Assembly: GCF_051622035.1 (NCBI RefSeq)
Contig: NC_135357.1
Location: 37,746,691 to 37,810,690, forward strand
Length of the DNA stretch: 64,000 bases
Direction: 5' to 3'
Source: Arctopsyche grandis
Taxonomy: Eukaryota > Arthropoda > Insecta > Trichoptera > Hydropsychidae
In this document: positions 1-11,344 of the stretch, piece after piece
How positions within the stretch are numbered: the stretch's first letter is position 1
Layout of the letters: every line of letters begins with the position of its first letter
The notes under the pieces: generated by a model
What the model saw: only the letters and a program-made list of their open reading frames with translations
Told to the model about the DNA's origin: nothing
Database searches by the model: none
Made by a program: the position numbers and the translations under genes

Positions 1-284
1 TTGAGAAATTCTAAATAATTCTAATTTTATACCGAACAAAACATTCTTTAAATGTTGTAATAAAACGAACGCATGTATATCCTACGGTGAAACTATTATG
101 AAGCGAGTATATCCTTCTTGTATTGACGATTCCACAATGGAAGAAACTCTTTTAGATTCGGATGAAGACGAAACAATTGTGTTTGACAATGAATGAAGAA
201 TTAAATAAGGAGTTATCAAAGACAAATATACAAAATAACGTAAATAAAAATAACCTCGACATTAAAAAATAAATTAAAATATAC
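1..284 (+). other. AT-rich stretch with a 32-codon acidic ORF
   Basis: Positions 98-196 encode a 32-residue acidic peptide (MKRVYPSCID... ending VFDNE). Acidic N-termini like this are common in transposases, but nothing identifies it. The rest is AT-rich and I see no other feature. It lies just upstream of a LINE remnant and is probably also transposon debris. Confidence 0.25.
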
Positions 285-1503
285 ATGCTGACAGTAGAAA
301 AAAGCGATAATTTAAAAAAATTGTTTCGTCTTCGTCCCTTTTATAATGGCTCTAACCTAGGGCCCTTGTTATTCAATTTATGTGTAAATGATATTAGTAA
401 TAAACTGGTCAATTGTCGTTTCTCACTATACGCTGATGATTTAAAGCTCTATTTGAGTCTCGATTCTGAACGTTCTTGTGAGCTTTTACAAGATGATCTT
501 AATGCTCTTCATGATTGGTCGTTAACCAACTGTTTGCCTCTTAATGTCTCCAAGTGCAAGGTTATGTGTTACTCCAGATCCAGATCCACCCCCGATCGTA
601 CCTTTCTATATCTTGTTGGTAACTATTTATTGAACTGGATTGATTCAACTGTTGATCTTGGGGTTGCATTCCAGAGTGACCTAAATTTTTCTGTTCATAT
701 CGACTCTTGTGTGTTGCTCTGCCTCACGAATGCTTGGGTTTGTCTTTCGTAATTCTCGACACTACCATAATCCCGCTGTTTTGAGATTGCTGTACAACGC
801 TCTAGTAAGGAGAATCTTGGAATACGCCTCTATGATCTGGAATCCTTACACTAAATCTCTATCTATGAGACTAGAACTTATCCAAAGACGATTTCTCAGA
901 CTGCTTTATAAGGAGCAATATGGGATTTACCCATACTTATTTCCTTCGCAATTCGTCATGGGTATGATCGGCTAAACTTCTCTTGACCACAGAAAGAGTG
1001 TTGCCCTCATCAAGTTCTTGTTTTCCATATTTAGAGGCTATATCTCCTGTCCGTCTATCCTGGCTGAGTTGGGCCTTCATGCTCCAGAAAGTGTGATATG
1101 GACCTGCCATCGTCCCCTTTTTCACACTCCTTTGGCTACAACTGTGGCCTTAAGTTATTCTCCCATTCCTCGTGGCCTCCGTTTCTTAAATTCACTGGAT
1201 GGTGCCATTGACATTTGTCACGTCTCTCTTCATTCTCTGCACCACTTCCTAAGTTATGGAAGTCGCGACCATTTAGAAAGGTTGAGTAAGTTTATTTAAT
1301 TATGATTTTATTAAGAATTATTTTTTTCTAAGTCATGTTTCATTTAATTATTTTTTTCTTTACTTAATTTGTATATTTAATTTGTTTATTTAACTTGTAT
1401 TTTTTCCTTATGTACTTCTTAATCTTTTTAGCACACTCGTCGCTTTGGAGCAATCTGTTAGACGAGTGTGCTTGATTAATTGATGTTGTAAAAAAAAAAA
1501 AAA
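285..1503 (+). mobile_element. Decayed non-LTR retrotransposon (reverse transcriptase 3' half)
   Basis: Three overlapping or adjacent open segments in different frames (285-752, 709-975, 1018-1299) together read as the second half of a LINE reverse transcriptase. The LGPLLFN motif is followed by the catalytic YADD motif near residue 50 of the first segment, then the thumb and C-terminal region. Frameshifts near 720 and 975 disrupt it. A run of about 15 A at 1489-1503 marks the 3' end. The 5' part (endonuclease, gag) is missing, as expected after 5' truncation. The family is Jockey/CR1-like; the exact clade cannot be set by eye. Confidence 0.8.
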
Positions 1504-2296
1504 ATAATAGTGAAGAGTATTCAGAGGTCGAGGTACAAGAAAACACGCAGGCAGGTTCCAAGTCTTTATTGCTGCTCGTCCGGTGGAGGTCAGGATCCGA
1601 ATGCCACCGTTCGAGAGCGCACCATACTTATAAATACTCAGCGCTCAGCGCATACACGTATTATCATTGGTCAAGGAGTCTGGCGCAGCCATTGGCCGCA
1701 AAGCCCGACTCCTCCATTGGTCGGCGTCACCATGACGTCATCGGTCTACGGGCGTCTCTCTTCATAACGTTACAATAGAAATATTATTTATTGTTTACTT
1801 TTCTAATTATATTTTGTAAATAAATATATATATTTTTATTAATAAAAAATATATGAAATTGAATAAAAAATGTTTTTTTACATGTGTCCCGGAATCCCGG
1901 ATTCCGTCCCGTGTCCCGGGAATTGAAAAAGTCCGGGAAATCAGATACCCTAGTATATATTTAAGACTAAATGTGTGTTATCAGTACAGGACGGCTAGTC
2001 GCGGATGCTTTTCTTAATAGAAACAGACCGCTCCATTAGTGTTTAAAGGAAGAGTTCCAGTTTTTCTAAGAAATTAACGATAGTGAACCAGTTTTTGTGC
2101 GGAAAGCAACTGCGTTTAGCTTAAACCTGGTTATCGGCAGAAGAAAGGCTGCAGTTTGCCATTAGAAACAAAACTGAAGTCAGTCTGGGAAATGAACCTA
2201 CCCAGAAGAAAAAAATAAAGAAATTTATTGTGAGAAAGGAAATAAAACTGAAAAATTTACTTGAAAAATTAGACCACTACTATCGGATAATAGTGT
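1504..2296. other. Unassigned repeat-like DNA between LINE tail and hAT element
   Basis: No gene is seen. Positions 1510-1775 are GC-richer and contain two copies of CCATTGG-type boxes, as in an LTR or promoter, ending near a CGTTACA string. Positions 1880-1950 carry repeated TCCCGG/CCCGGG motifs resembling the subterminal DNA of BED-type hAT elements elsewhere in the window (near 32060 and 47790). Positions 1950-2296 look like more transposon debris into which the hAT at 2305 inserted. Confidence 0.3.
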
Positions 2297-2304
2297 GAAT
2301 ACAT

Positions 2305-5015
2305 CAGTGGCGTATATTGGGTGTGTGCTAGGTGTGCGGCGCACACCCGTGAAAACCAAGTAGTATTTTAATACAAAATAATGTGTTGTTGTATAAGCAG
2401 GCATTGATGTGTATGGTGTATTTACCGCGTGCGCTAAATGTATGGTGTATGGTGTGGTGTGCAGTCTGCAGCGTGTTGTGTGATGTGTGTATGTAGTTTG
2501 TGCGCCGCGACGAGAGAATACCTATGCCGTGCAGCAAATTGGTGGGTTTGGTTGGAGTGTGCAGGCGGATATTCGCTTGTATAGGTTTGTTCGCGATATT
2601 AAGACGTACGGTGTGCTACGACTTCAGAGCACCGCGCACCGCACCGCACCGCACCACTCGGCAATTGACCGAATGCGATGCGGCACGTGGTCTCGTACTT
2701 TTTCGCACATTCGTATTTTTATGGTCATATTATTACCTCTAATAACTAATAATGGCTAACAGTGTTCAAGACATTTTAACTATTCCGTTTTCAAATAGAA
2801 GTTTTGAGATAAAATTAAAAATAATTAAAGATGGGAAACCGTGTCCGTCTCTTCCAAATTTATCCAGTTTGCATAAAGAAAAAACAAAAGTTTACACTAG
2901 ACATTTTTGCGTTTCAAATTATAAAAAATTCGTATGGATTACAGGCTGTGAAATTCGATCCAAACTTTTCTGCTGGCCATGTTTATTGTTCTCCAAAGAT
3001 ATTAATGTGTGGAACAAAGAAGGATTTGCTGATCTCAACCATTTGACAGCAGCACTGAAGAAACACAAAGGATCGCAGGCACACGTTCAATCATTTCTTT
3101 CCATACAAATGTTTGGCAAACAACGAATCGACGTATTAATTGACAGTCAACGTAAAGCCGAAATAAGTCGACATAATGAACAAGTAAATAAAAATAGAGA
3201 TGTTTTAAAACGAATTATTAACGCAATAATCTATCTAGGAAAACAAGAACTGTCCCTGCGAGGTCACGACGAGTCATGTAATTCCGTAAACAAAGGCAAT
3301 TACATTGAATATCTAAATGCTCTTCGAGAATATGATTCTGTTTTAGATACTCTAAATACTGCTACTACCTTTCGTGGTACTTCTCCAAGTATACAAAATG
3401 ACATAATCGAAGCAATCTCTCATGTTATTAAAGTTCATATAAAAAATGAAGTAGAGTCAGCAAGTTTTGTTGCTATTATTCTCGATGAAACTTCAGATAT
3501 AATGACAAAATCACAGCTCTCAACAGTTTTACGTTTTGTATGTAAAGGCAATGTACATGAACGGTTTATTAGTTTTACAGACGTTAGTGCTGATAAAACA
3601 TCTAATGGTCTATTCTAATGGTGAACATAGTTGAAGAATTTAAAATTCAAGACAAATTGGTTGGACAGACTTATGATGGAGCAAGTGTAATGAGTGGACA
3701 CGTAAATGGTTTGCAATCCAAAGTCCTCAATGCTTATCCTTTTGCTCTTTTTACACACTGTTATGCTCATGTATTGAATTTAGTATTGCAGCAAGGTCTT
3801 TCTGATATTAAAGAAAGTAAATCATTTTTTCAAACTTTAAATGGATTGTCTACATACTTTTCAAAATCTTCCAAAAGAGTATTCGCTTTACAGGAATTTG
3901 TGACAAAAAGACTTCCCTCTGTAGCACCCACAAGGTGGAATTTTACATCTCGTTTAAGTAGCACAGTACAACAATACAGAAGTCAATTTACATATTTTTT
4001 TTCGACATGTTATAGAAAATTGTGAATTATGGGACACAGATACTGTTATAAAAGCACGAGGGTTTTTAGGCTTTTTAGAGGATTTTCAAACAATTAAACT
4101 TCTTCAATTTTTTTCAAAACTGTTTGGAATAACTGATGTTTTGTATAACATTCTTCAATCTAAATCTTCGGACGTTTTATATTGTTGTAAAAAAATTAAT
4201 GATGTTTTGCAGCAACTGAAATACGAAAGGTATAATAATTTTGAAATGTTATGGAATAATTATTTAAATGAAAAAAATGATGATCATGATCGTGGCCACA
4301 AAGATTAAAAAATTATTCAGAAGTAGAAGATAAAACTTCATTTCGTCAATTATATTTCAAAATAGTTGATAGCATAATCGCACAAGTCGAATGTAGATAT
4401 TCTTCACTTTCCAAATTAGAATATTTCCACCTTCTTTGTAATGATAAATATGACGAATATAAAGAAAATTTTCCAAATGTTTTAATTAATAAATTAAAAG
4501 ATTTTTATGGATCACTGTTTGATTATATTCGATTGAAAAACGAACTCATTGTGCTATATTCCAGCTCTGAATTTTCAGAGAAACCTGTTCATGAATTAAT
4601 ACAATTCATGACAAAAAATAACCTCGAATCTGGTTTTAAAGAGGTGTTTAAGCTGGGAGAATTAATATTAACGATACCAAGCAGTACAGCTTCAGCAGAA
4701 CGGTCTTTTTCGGCGCTGAAAAGAATAAAAACTTGCTATAGAGGTACGCAAGGTCAAGATAGATTATGTGGCCTTAGCTTAATTTCAATAGAAAAAAAGT
4801 TATTGGTGGAATTAAAACAGAAAGACACATTCTATGCAGACGTGATTGAAAAGTTTATGTCTCAGAAACGTCGCATTGAACTTATGTATAAATAACTAAT
4901 AAATTAAACATTTTTGTAATGCAAAACGAGTATTTTTTTTTAATTGCTAATTTTATACCCTACGCCCTACGGCATACACAGCACACCCGGTATTAACACC
5001 CACCGTCCGCCACTG
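2305..5015 (+). mobile_element. hAT DNA transposon, complete ends, 8-bp target duplication
   Basis: The element is 2711 bp. It starts CAGTGGCG at 2305 and ends CGCCACTG at 5015, so the terminal inverted repeats share CAGTGGCG plus a subterminal GGGTGT. It is flanked on both sides by the identical 8-bp sequence GAATACAT (2297-2304 and 5016-5023), the target-site length of the hAT superfamily. The interior holds a broken ZMYM1-like transposase reading frame and, at 2630-2660, a short GCACC repeat. Clear ends with a broken frame suggest moderate age. Confidence 0.93.
2752..4895 (+). pseudogene. hAT transposase with TTF-type zinc finger (ZMYM1-like), broken
   Basis: The first open segment (2752-3618, 288 aa) begins with a TTF-type zinc-finger region: W-I-T-G-C then F-C-W-P-C-L-L-F, with downstream H residues. 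It continues into the catalytic domain, where ILDETSDIMTK carries a catalytic Asp. The second segment (3618-4025) continues with GQTYDGASVMSG and the CYAHVLNLV motif. The frame is then lost through 4026-4530. The third segment (4533-4895) is the hAT dimerisation domain (IPSSTASAERSFSALKRIK). At least one stop near 3617 and several frameshifts or deletions make it non-functional. Domain organisation follows domesticated and transposon ZMYM1-like proteins. Confidence 0.88.
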
Positions 5016-5023
5016 GAATACAT

Positions 5024-5474
5024 TGTGTTTTCTCTGTTGTTATTTTCTTAAGCGACGAATAAAAAATATATAATCGTTTACAAAATATTAATTTATAAAG
5101 AATTCATTACCAATCATACCGTTTTTTTGGGCAATATATTTTGGTATACCTACATATGAACATATGTATGTATAGTAAATAATGTTAATTAGCGTTTGGT
5201 TAAATATACATACTTAGTACGAAATAAAATAGTTAATTTTCGAGAATGAGAACTCCAGTAATTTACCGGTACACCAGTCATTATTAAAAAAATAAAAAAA
5301 CAGAAATTGGACTCCCTAATACATATGTATGTACTTAAATATGTATGTGCACTCCGCGCAAAGCATCTAAAATTTACAAGGACATCCCTTATGCATTAAT
5401 CTCTCGATAAGAGCCCTTTTTTACTGTAGCTGTAGGAAGATATGCAAAAACAATTATTTTTATTAATACAAGGT
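5024..5474. other. AT-rich stretch, no gene seen
   Basis: AT-rich sequence with scattered CATATGTATGTA motifs. It is probably the continuation of the older sequence interrupted by the hAT insertion. I see no coding or RNA feature. Confidence 0.4.
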
Positions 5475-5600
5475 TTTTATTAGTTTCACATAGTCAGTTT
5501 CACAGTCCTACGTTCTTCCGATCGTTTTTGCCATTTTGCGAGGTTTGGCCGCCGATAGAGATTTCAATTGTGTCCGCTGGTGAAATATTCTATGGCGAAA
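5475..5600 (+). repeat. Dispersed repeat family D, copy 1
   Basis: Shares a block containing CCATTTTGCGAGGTTTGG and the following GATAGAGATTTCAATTG with the copy at 14478-14705 (same strand) and, inverted, with 8682-8885. The left side in two copies reads ACAAGGTTTTTA. Three copies within 9 kb indicate an interspersed, probably non-autonomous, element. No coding capacity was found. Confidence 0.7.
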
Positions 5601-5639
5601 TATGTATAATCACGAAATATGTATAAACACGGTATAACC

Positions 5640-5847
5640 CCGTATTAATGTGCGCGCGCAGAATACGGGAGGAAAAGCCTGTTCCTCTTGTTCCTGTTGT
5701 ATCCTGCTCGCGCAAATTAAGTGAGTATGTACCGTTTACCATGCACCCTTTGTTATCTTTCGACTTAAGATCTTTCGATTTTAGATCTTCGCCTTCCGAT
5801 ATTTGCGTTTTCGGGCGTTTCACATTCGGACCCGTGACGGAGACCCG
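5640..5847 (-). repeat. Truncated copy of the long-TIR MITE seen complete at 35387-35720
   Basis: Matches one terminal arm (GATCTTTCGACTTAAGATC and the GATATTTGCGTTTTC region) and the central part of the MITE at 35387-35720, in one orientation only. The second arm is missing, so it is a half element. The arm ends near CGTGACGGAGACCC, which helped to place the outer end of the complete copy. Confidence 0.75.
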
Positions 5848-5911
5848 TACCTACAATGTACATACATAGGTACTCGATATTACATTACAATTGCACATAA
5901 CTAATATTTAC

Positions 5912-6512
5912 TTAACCCTTTGAGTGCTGACGTATTTTCTGTTGAGAGCCCAGCACGCTGAAAATTTCCATTTCCAACTAGAATTATTTTGAAATCCAAT
6001 AGAAAGCAGGTATAAAAATTGTAGCTAATCCAAACATACCCTAGATAACTACCGCCGAGGATTTCGGGTTTTGTAAAGGTGTGTTTAGACTCCAATAGAT
6101 CTTGCAACAATATAAAATAAACAAAAGAAGTCTATTAATGAATGTATTTTTCCAAAACTAGTTCCATCTTCTTCATTCATAGTTGTTGAAATGTAATGCT
6201 CATAATCTAAAATACTCGGCAGTTAGAGATTTCCATCGGGTAGTTCTGCTATGGCTATAAAATCAGAAATTCCGGTGTAAACGAATCTTTATAAACGTTG
6301 ACAAATGAATGACACGGATTACACGACCCATGTTCAATGCCTTTTTACTTTATCTATGTACGTAGTTTTTAAATGCTACCTGGAAAAGATTAGCGGGTAG
6401 TATTCTTGTTTATTTTGTTCATGCTCAAAAAACAACGCCTATCGGCGTTTTTCAGGTCCATGGACTTGTTGGCAAAACGCCGATCGGCGTTGGTCAGCAT
6501 TCAAATGGTTAA
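5912..6512. mobile_element. TTAA-flanked MITE (piggyBac-like ends)
   Basis: Flanked by TTAA at 5912-5915 and 6509-6512. The inner termini are inverted: CCCTTTGAGTGCTGAC on the left against CCATTTGAATGCTGAC read from the right. Near the right end are two palindromic blocks (AACGCC..GGCGTT around 6434-6452 and CGCCGATCGGCG around 6478-6489). TTAA target sites and CCYTTTGA-type termini fit piggyBac-like elements. At 593 bp with no transposase reading frame it is non-autonomous. Confidence 0.85.
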
Positions 6513-8227
6513 CTAGTCTGATTGTCTGGCTTTTTTCTCGAAATTGCCAGACATTATGATTTTTACCCCCTTTTATTTAAGGTTATCATCCCCCAAATTA
6601 TAATTTGAACTAATACATTATAAGGTGTGATGAAGAAGTACATGAAATGAAATTTTCAGGGGAATGGTTGCGAGAGGCGGCAGAGTGCATAGACAGGGGT
6701 GGGGGCAGGGGCAATGAATTGCGGCAGGCCAATAACACGAGGAACAGGAAATGTATCTGGTGGTGGTGGGTTTACCCCCGTTGTGCGCCAACGAACCTCC
6801 CCTCGCATCGGCCTCCCCTCGGACGCGTCTCTCTCTGGCGGCTGCGTCCAGACCCGCCTCGTGACAGGGACGAAGGGGTCTGGCCGTATTGACCCAGACT
6901 GACGCATATCTGCGCCACACTTGACCTACCTTTCTACGCATTTCCTACCTTTTTATTACTAGTTTTTCACTTCATTTCAATGTACACACACACACACACA
7001 CACACGCACGCATATTATATTCGCACCTACACTGCATTTATTATTATATTTCAATCGACCGCAGACGACGCGTGCCCAAAATGCTAAACGCGGGTCCGCC
7101 TTACATCCTGTCGCACACCGCGAATACTCAATCAAACCCCACCAACCCGCGACACATTCTAAACTTCACTTTGCCATGACAGGTTGCACCGAAACGAACC
7201 GTCACACAGTGGTGACAATAGTGGGTACTCTGGGTAGGTAACAGTTAAGCCGTTTCGAATATTTATACGAGATAAATTGGAAAACTTCTGAAACGATCAC
7301 AATTATCCAAATCACCGCCATACAAATACTTAATCTCAGGCTGAAACTGATACCCAAAACGTCACAATATCAGCTATGCTATGGCATAGAGGAAATAGCG
7401 GCCATGCGTTTTCAGAGTTGCAGGATCTGGAACAGTCACCGCCGTTGTAATACATTAATTCATGTAATTTCCCCTCAAAATTTACAGACGTTCTGACAAA
7501 TATCGGAATACATACAAATTATATGAGTTTAAACTGCGAAAGGCTAGCTGGCACCAAGGGGGACAGGTGATACGAAGGATTTATTAAAAGATATACATAG
7601 TGAGATAAGAGGCGTTTAAACAATTCAAAGGTCATTGGGCGCAATCCGACCCGGTCGCGGACATGAATGAAAATGATATGAAATGAAAGAGTATAAATTC
7701 ACTTAACATTATATATGGTTATTTTATTTAGAATCCATGGGAGAACAAAGTTGGAACCAAAAATATATTTATTCAAAAAATCGAATACTACTATTAAATA
7801 TAAGTTGTCGTTCTGTTAAATAGCTACTAAAGCAGCCATACTCAGATTTTTTTTCTTCCGGGTTTGTTTTGGTTTCTTCTCCACGGGTAGCTACCCTTCG
7901 ACGCTTACGAAACTCTGGTAAGTAAAGGGTTTTGGCGAGTTGATGTACGTCCCGCGTGATGTTGATGTACGTACCCGGTAGGTATACTCCCTCGCTCCCT
8001 CTCTCTCACACGCAGGTATAGGGTCGCGTCTCGCTCGTTGCAATATTTTTTCGCTCGTTTTTCAATATTCCCACAACCCACAAGAAAGCGACCCTTACCT
8101 TGATAAACTAGAGACATTTATCTATATATCCTCACAATTTCATTTCTGCCCGCCGTGGGTTTTTCTCCCATACTATTTGCCCATTGACCTTTGACAAAAC
8201 GATTGGGGGGCGGAAAGTCAAACATAT
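6513..8227. other. Unassigned stretch with GC-rich patch and CA microsatellite
   Basis: Positions 6640-6900 are GC-rich and open on both strands, but no protein family is recognisable and the opposing frames look like composition artefacts. A (CA)n microsatellite lies at about 6984-7005. Nothing else from 7010 to 8227 can be named. The short ORF at 7905-8117 (-) is low complexity and unsupported. Confidence 0.4.
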
Positions 8228-8679
8228 AGCCAGCAGCATAGCTCGGTTGTTAAGCTTCTGCTTAGCGTCGTGAGGTGCCGGGTTCGATCCCAGGGCCGGG
8301 CCTCGAGTAAAAAATGAATTGTTCAGAGTATGCTGCTGGTTAGACCTGTATTTGTGACTCCGGGTTGATCGTTTCCTATCAGAGTTTGCCAATTTTCTCT
8401 GATTTTATTGTTGAAACGATTCCCGGTTAAAATTGGCCAAAATCCTTCCTATATATACAATATGTCGCCAATAATTTATGTTTGATTAATGTGCAATAAA
8501 TGAGTTTGTGTACGATTAGATAGATGTCTCATTGGTTTGCGAGTTTTTCAGTGTCTCGTAATTCAGTTACTTATATAACGAATTAAAAATGTTGCAATAT
8601 TTGTAATTGGCCAGGAAGACGCATGGGGTTGCCTGTAATGCCTTCCTGGTATGTGTAAATAAATAAATCAATAAATAAG
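8228..8679 (+). mobile_element. tRNA-derived SINE
   Basis: The head carries RNA polymerase III promoter boxes: box A ATAGCTCGGTTG at 8238-8249 and box B GGGTTCGATCCC at 8280-8291, spaced as in tRNA genes. A non-tRNA body follows, and the 3' end is an (AAAT)n tail at 8657-8679. Just before the tail is an inverted motif, CCAGGAAG.../CTTCCTGG (about 8610-8650), typical of a LINE-derived 3' end recognised by a partner reverse transcriptase. The tRNA part does not form a complete cloverleaf, so it is a SINE and not a tRNA gene. Confidence 0.82.
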
Positions 8680-8681
8680 GC

Positions 8682-8885
8682 TACAGGCTAGTGGCAAAGG
8701 ATTAGCTGTTACCGTCTCCAAAATTTTTGTATTCTTAAACGTGTTTATTACGATTATATTTCACCATCGAATTAGCGGACGCAATTGAAATCTCTATCGG
8801 CGGCCAAACCTCGTAAAATGGCAAAGTTTCAAAGCGATCGGAAGAATGTATGGTATGTATGGCGATGTGAAGCTAATAAAAACTT
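8682..8885 (-). repeat. Dispersed repeat family D, copy 2 (inverted)
   Basis: Reverse complement of the family D sequence at 14478-14705, including the CTAGTGGCAAAG end, the ACGTGTTTATTACGATTAT stretch and the TTGAAATCTCTATCGGCGG block. It abuts the SINE tail. Confidence 0.75.
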
Positions 8886-10644
8886 TATTAACCGTCTAGT
8901 ATATCATCTCATAAAGGCATAGAAAAGGGGGGCGGGGGCGGTGTCAGATACAGGAACAAACATTTCCCTTCCTAGACTACCGCCGCAGCGATTTTCAAGA
9001 TACAATTTTGGCGCATGCAACAACAGCCATCACAATATCCAATCGTGGAAACAGTCGTCAAAGGGCGAAGAGGTGGACTTACGTCTCCAAGTATTGGAAG
9101 AGCCTGTAGACGGGGCGACGGTAGAGGAGCAGGCCATCGACGCGTTCCACCATCCTGGGGGCGCTGCGTCAGGGGCCGCGCCCTCCCCCGGAGACTCTGC
9201 CCCCGATCCCTACTCCCTCCAATCGCTTCGACATCAGACACTGATTTGCACTCTTTTGCACACACACGCACACTTTTGCTCCTTCCACTTTGTAATTGGT
9301 TGTGTTTATGCGATTAACGCGCGATATCGCAACCGGCTTCCTATTTGATAGCGAGCGAGGAAGTCGCCCGATAAACGATGGCCGATGCCCACTACCCACT
9401 GTTTTAATCAAATTATGACTATAAATATATTTATATATATATATAGAGTACGTGTCAGTCAGTTGTGATCACTAGATCGATTGAATAGTTTGGGGTAATT
9501 TATTTGTATACGTGTGGAACATATAGAGAGTAAATATGTACATACATACATATACACATGTCCCCTAAGGCGCGCTAAGTAAATTTAGAACGCGGCACTA
9601 TTTATAGCATATGAAAGTTAGAACGAAGACGCGGGGATACGAGACATCTCATATCATGGAACGAAGAGACATCTCTGGGATGATAATCCCAGCTCGACGA
9701 ATAAAGTCAGTTGTTCATATTAAGACCGATTAAATGAGTTTAAATGAGGAAACAAGCGGTCATAGAGTAAGCGCCGCGGCCGACAAATTGACGCCAATTT
9801 TTAGTGTTGTTCTAAAACTTTTGCTTCAGAACAAACTTTTTATTCTTTGGACGAGTGCTTTTTTTTATTTTTATTAACAGGTGTCTTGAGCCCAAGCCCG
9901 AGGGTTAGATGAGATCACCTCTCGGACGCGAAATACCTTATTATTGTATTACTATTGTCGAATGGGAAAAATAAATACAACAAACTGTTGTATTTATAGG
10001 GGGGACTGAGGTACTGCGGCAACCGCAAAAATATTGTCCACGACGCGAGTTTTCCGGCTAATCGATGTTCTGTCACACGGAAAATTCGAGAGCGAGTTTT
10101 CCTTCATTTTCCGGATCGACGATAATTTCTGATTTGAAAATGTCGAAGGTTTTCGAAGAAAAGCGCACGTGTAAATTGGTAAATTTTGAATCTAAATACA
10201 CTAGTGAAAAGCGAAAAACAAAACAAAACAAAAACACACTGGTGAGTGTATGGTAAGCGTGGAGAAAGAAAGTAAAGCCGAGACCAAAAGTTGAAAAGAC
10301 GCAAAGGGTTAGAATAAAAAAGGTGTTGGCTCGTCGGAGTTCCGCCACCAACTGACGGCTCCCGGTCATACATCCCATCACCCAAATAAATTATGTATGA
10401 TCATATATGTACATATGTACGTTCATACACTGTACTGCACTGTGATGTTTTGCCACACGCACACTCGCTCCATCAAATACATATATGCAATTAATATAAT
10501 AATCTAATGCGATCGGCGTTAGGTTATTTCGTTCACGGTCGATTTTACGGTTAAATGTAATAATGGCTAAAAACATCCCGATCTGACCGGCTTCTCATCG
10601 AGATTTTTGATGCGACAGCGTAAATCAGACAGCGGGTTTGCTCG
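8886..10644. other. Unassigned stretch; GC-rich block and TATA-like patch
   Basis: Positions 8990-9400 are GC-rich with frames open on both strands, and no protein family is recognisable. At 9421-9462 a TATAAATATATTTATATA run is followed by TCAGTCAGTT, resembling a core promoter or LTR, but no gene follows. An AATAAA near 9700 is equally orphaned. I see nothing nameable from 9780 to 10644. Confidence 0.35.
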
Positions 10645-11200
10645 TAAATAATGCTATATAGCAAGTCATCGGAACACAGCTGCAGCAGTTTTAACGTATC
10701 TTCCACTCCAGCATAGAAGAGAAATAGCAGATATTACATACCGTATGAAATTATTATCTGGCTTAATCGATTGTCCGTTACTCCTATCTAAAATATATTT
10801 AAAAATACCGAGCAGATCGTCGCGTACCTATGCCCCAATTGCAATTCCGTATGCGAGCTCTAATTATAGACAAAACTCTTTTATGTGGCGAGCAAATAAA
10901 ACCTTTATTCGATTAGCGAGAGATTATAACCTTGAAATTTTTGATAATACGCATGAACAAGCAAGGCGAGCAATAGTTAAATCATTTTTTGAATAATCTT
11001 TTAATTTAATTTCTATGTTTTTTCTTATGTTTATTTGAAATTATATATTAGATTTCATGTACATATGATTACGTGTATGCTTTAGTTTATTACTACCAGC
11101 GGAAACCTATAATTGGTCTTTTGTTTAATGTAATTTATTATTTGTTGTGTTTTGAAATTAAGACTGTTGGTTTTCCTTAAATAAAATAAGTAAAAATAAA
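10645..11200 (+). mobile_element. LINE 3' end (C-terminal reverse transcriptase remnant)
   Basis: A frame open from about 10645 to the stop at 10996 encodes the C-terminal tail typical of Jockey/CR1-type polyproteins: LPLQHRREIADITYRMKLL, then a KIYLKIPSRSSR block, then SSNYRQNSFMWRA. It is followed by an AT-rich 3' UTR with AATAAA-like strings to about 11200. Everything upstream of the tail is absent. This is a 5'-truncated copy. Confidence 0.7.
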
Positions 11201-11344
11201 TATCGAAATTTTTATTATACATTTCGGTTATTTTTTTCCGTTCCGGTTCAAGTCAAAAAATTCGGGTGTGACCAACCCATGACTTTATCTATGTATTTGA
11301 GGAATATAAGAAGGTTACAAAACAAAATTCAATATTGAACTAAT

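Noticed and set aside
6618-6941. Overlapping long ORFs on both strands in a GC-rich patch
   Set aside because: Open frames on both strands with Arg/Pro-rich, family-less products are expected from composition; no splice or motif support.
8238-8291. Possible tRNA gene
   Set aside because: Box A and box B are present but stems do not form a cloverleaf, and a SINE body with an AAAT tail follows.
8941-9411. ORFs of 80-135 aa on both strands
   Set aside because: No recognisable domain; codon content follows GC-rich composition; opposing frames equally open.
9421-9700. TATA-like run, TCAGTCAGTT initiator-like string and orphan AATAAA, possibly a solo LTR
   Set aside because: No matching termini, target duplication or second copy in the window.
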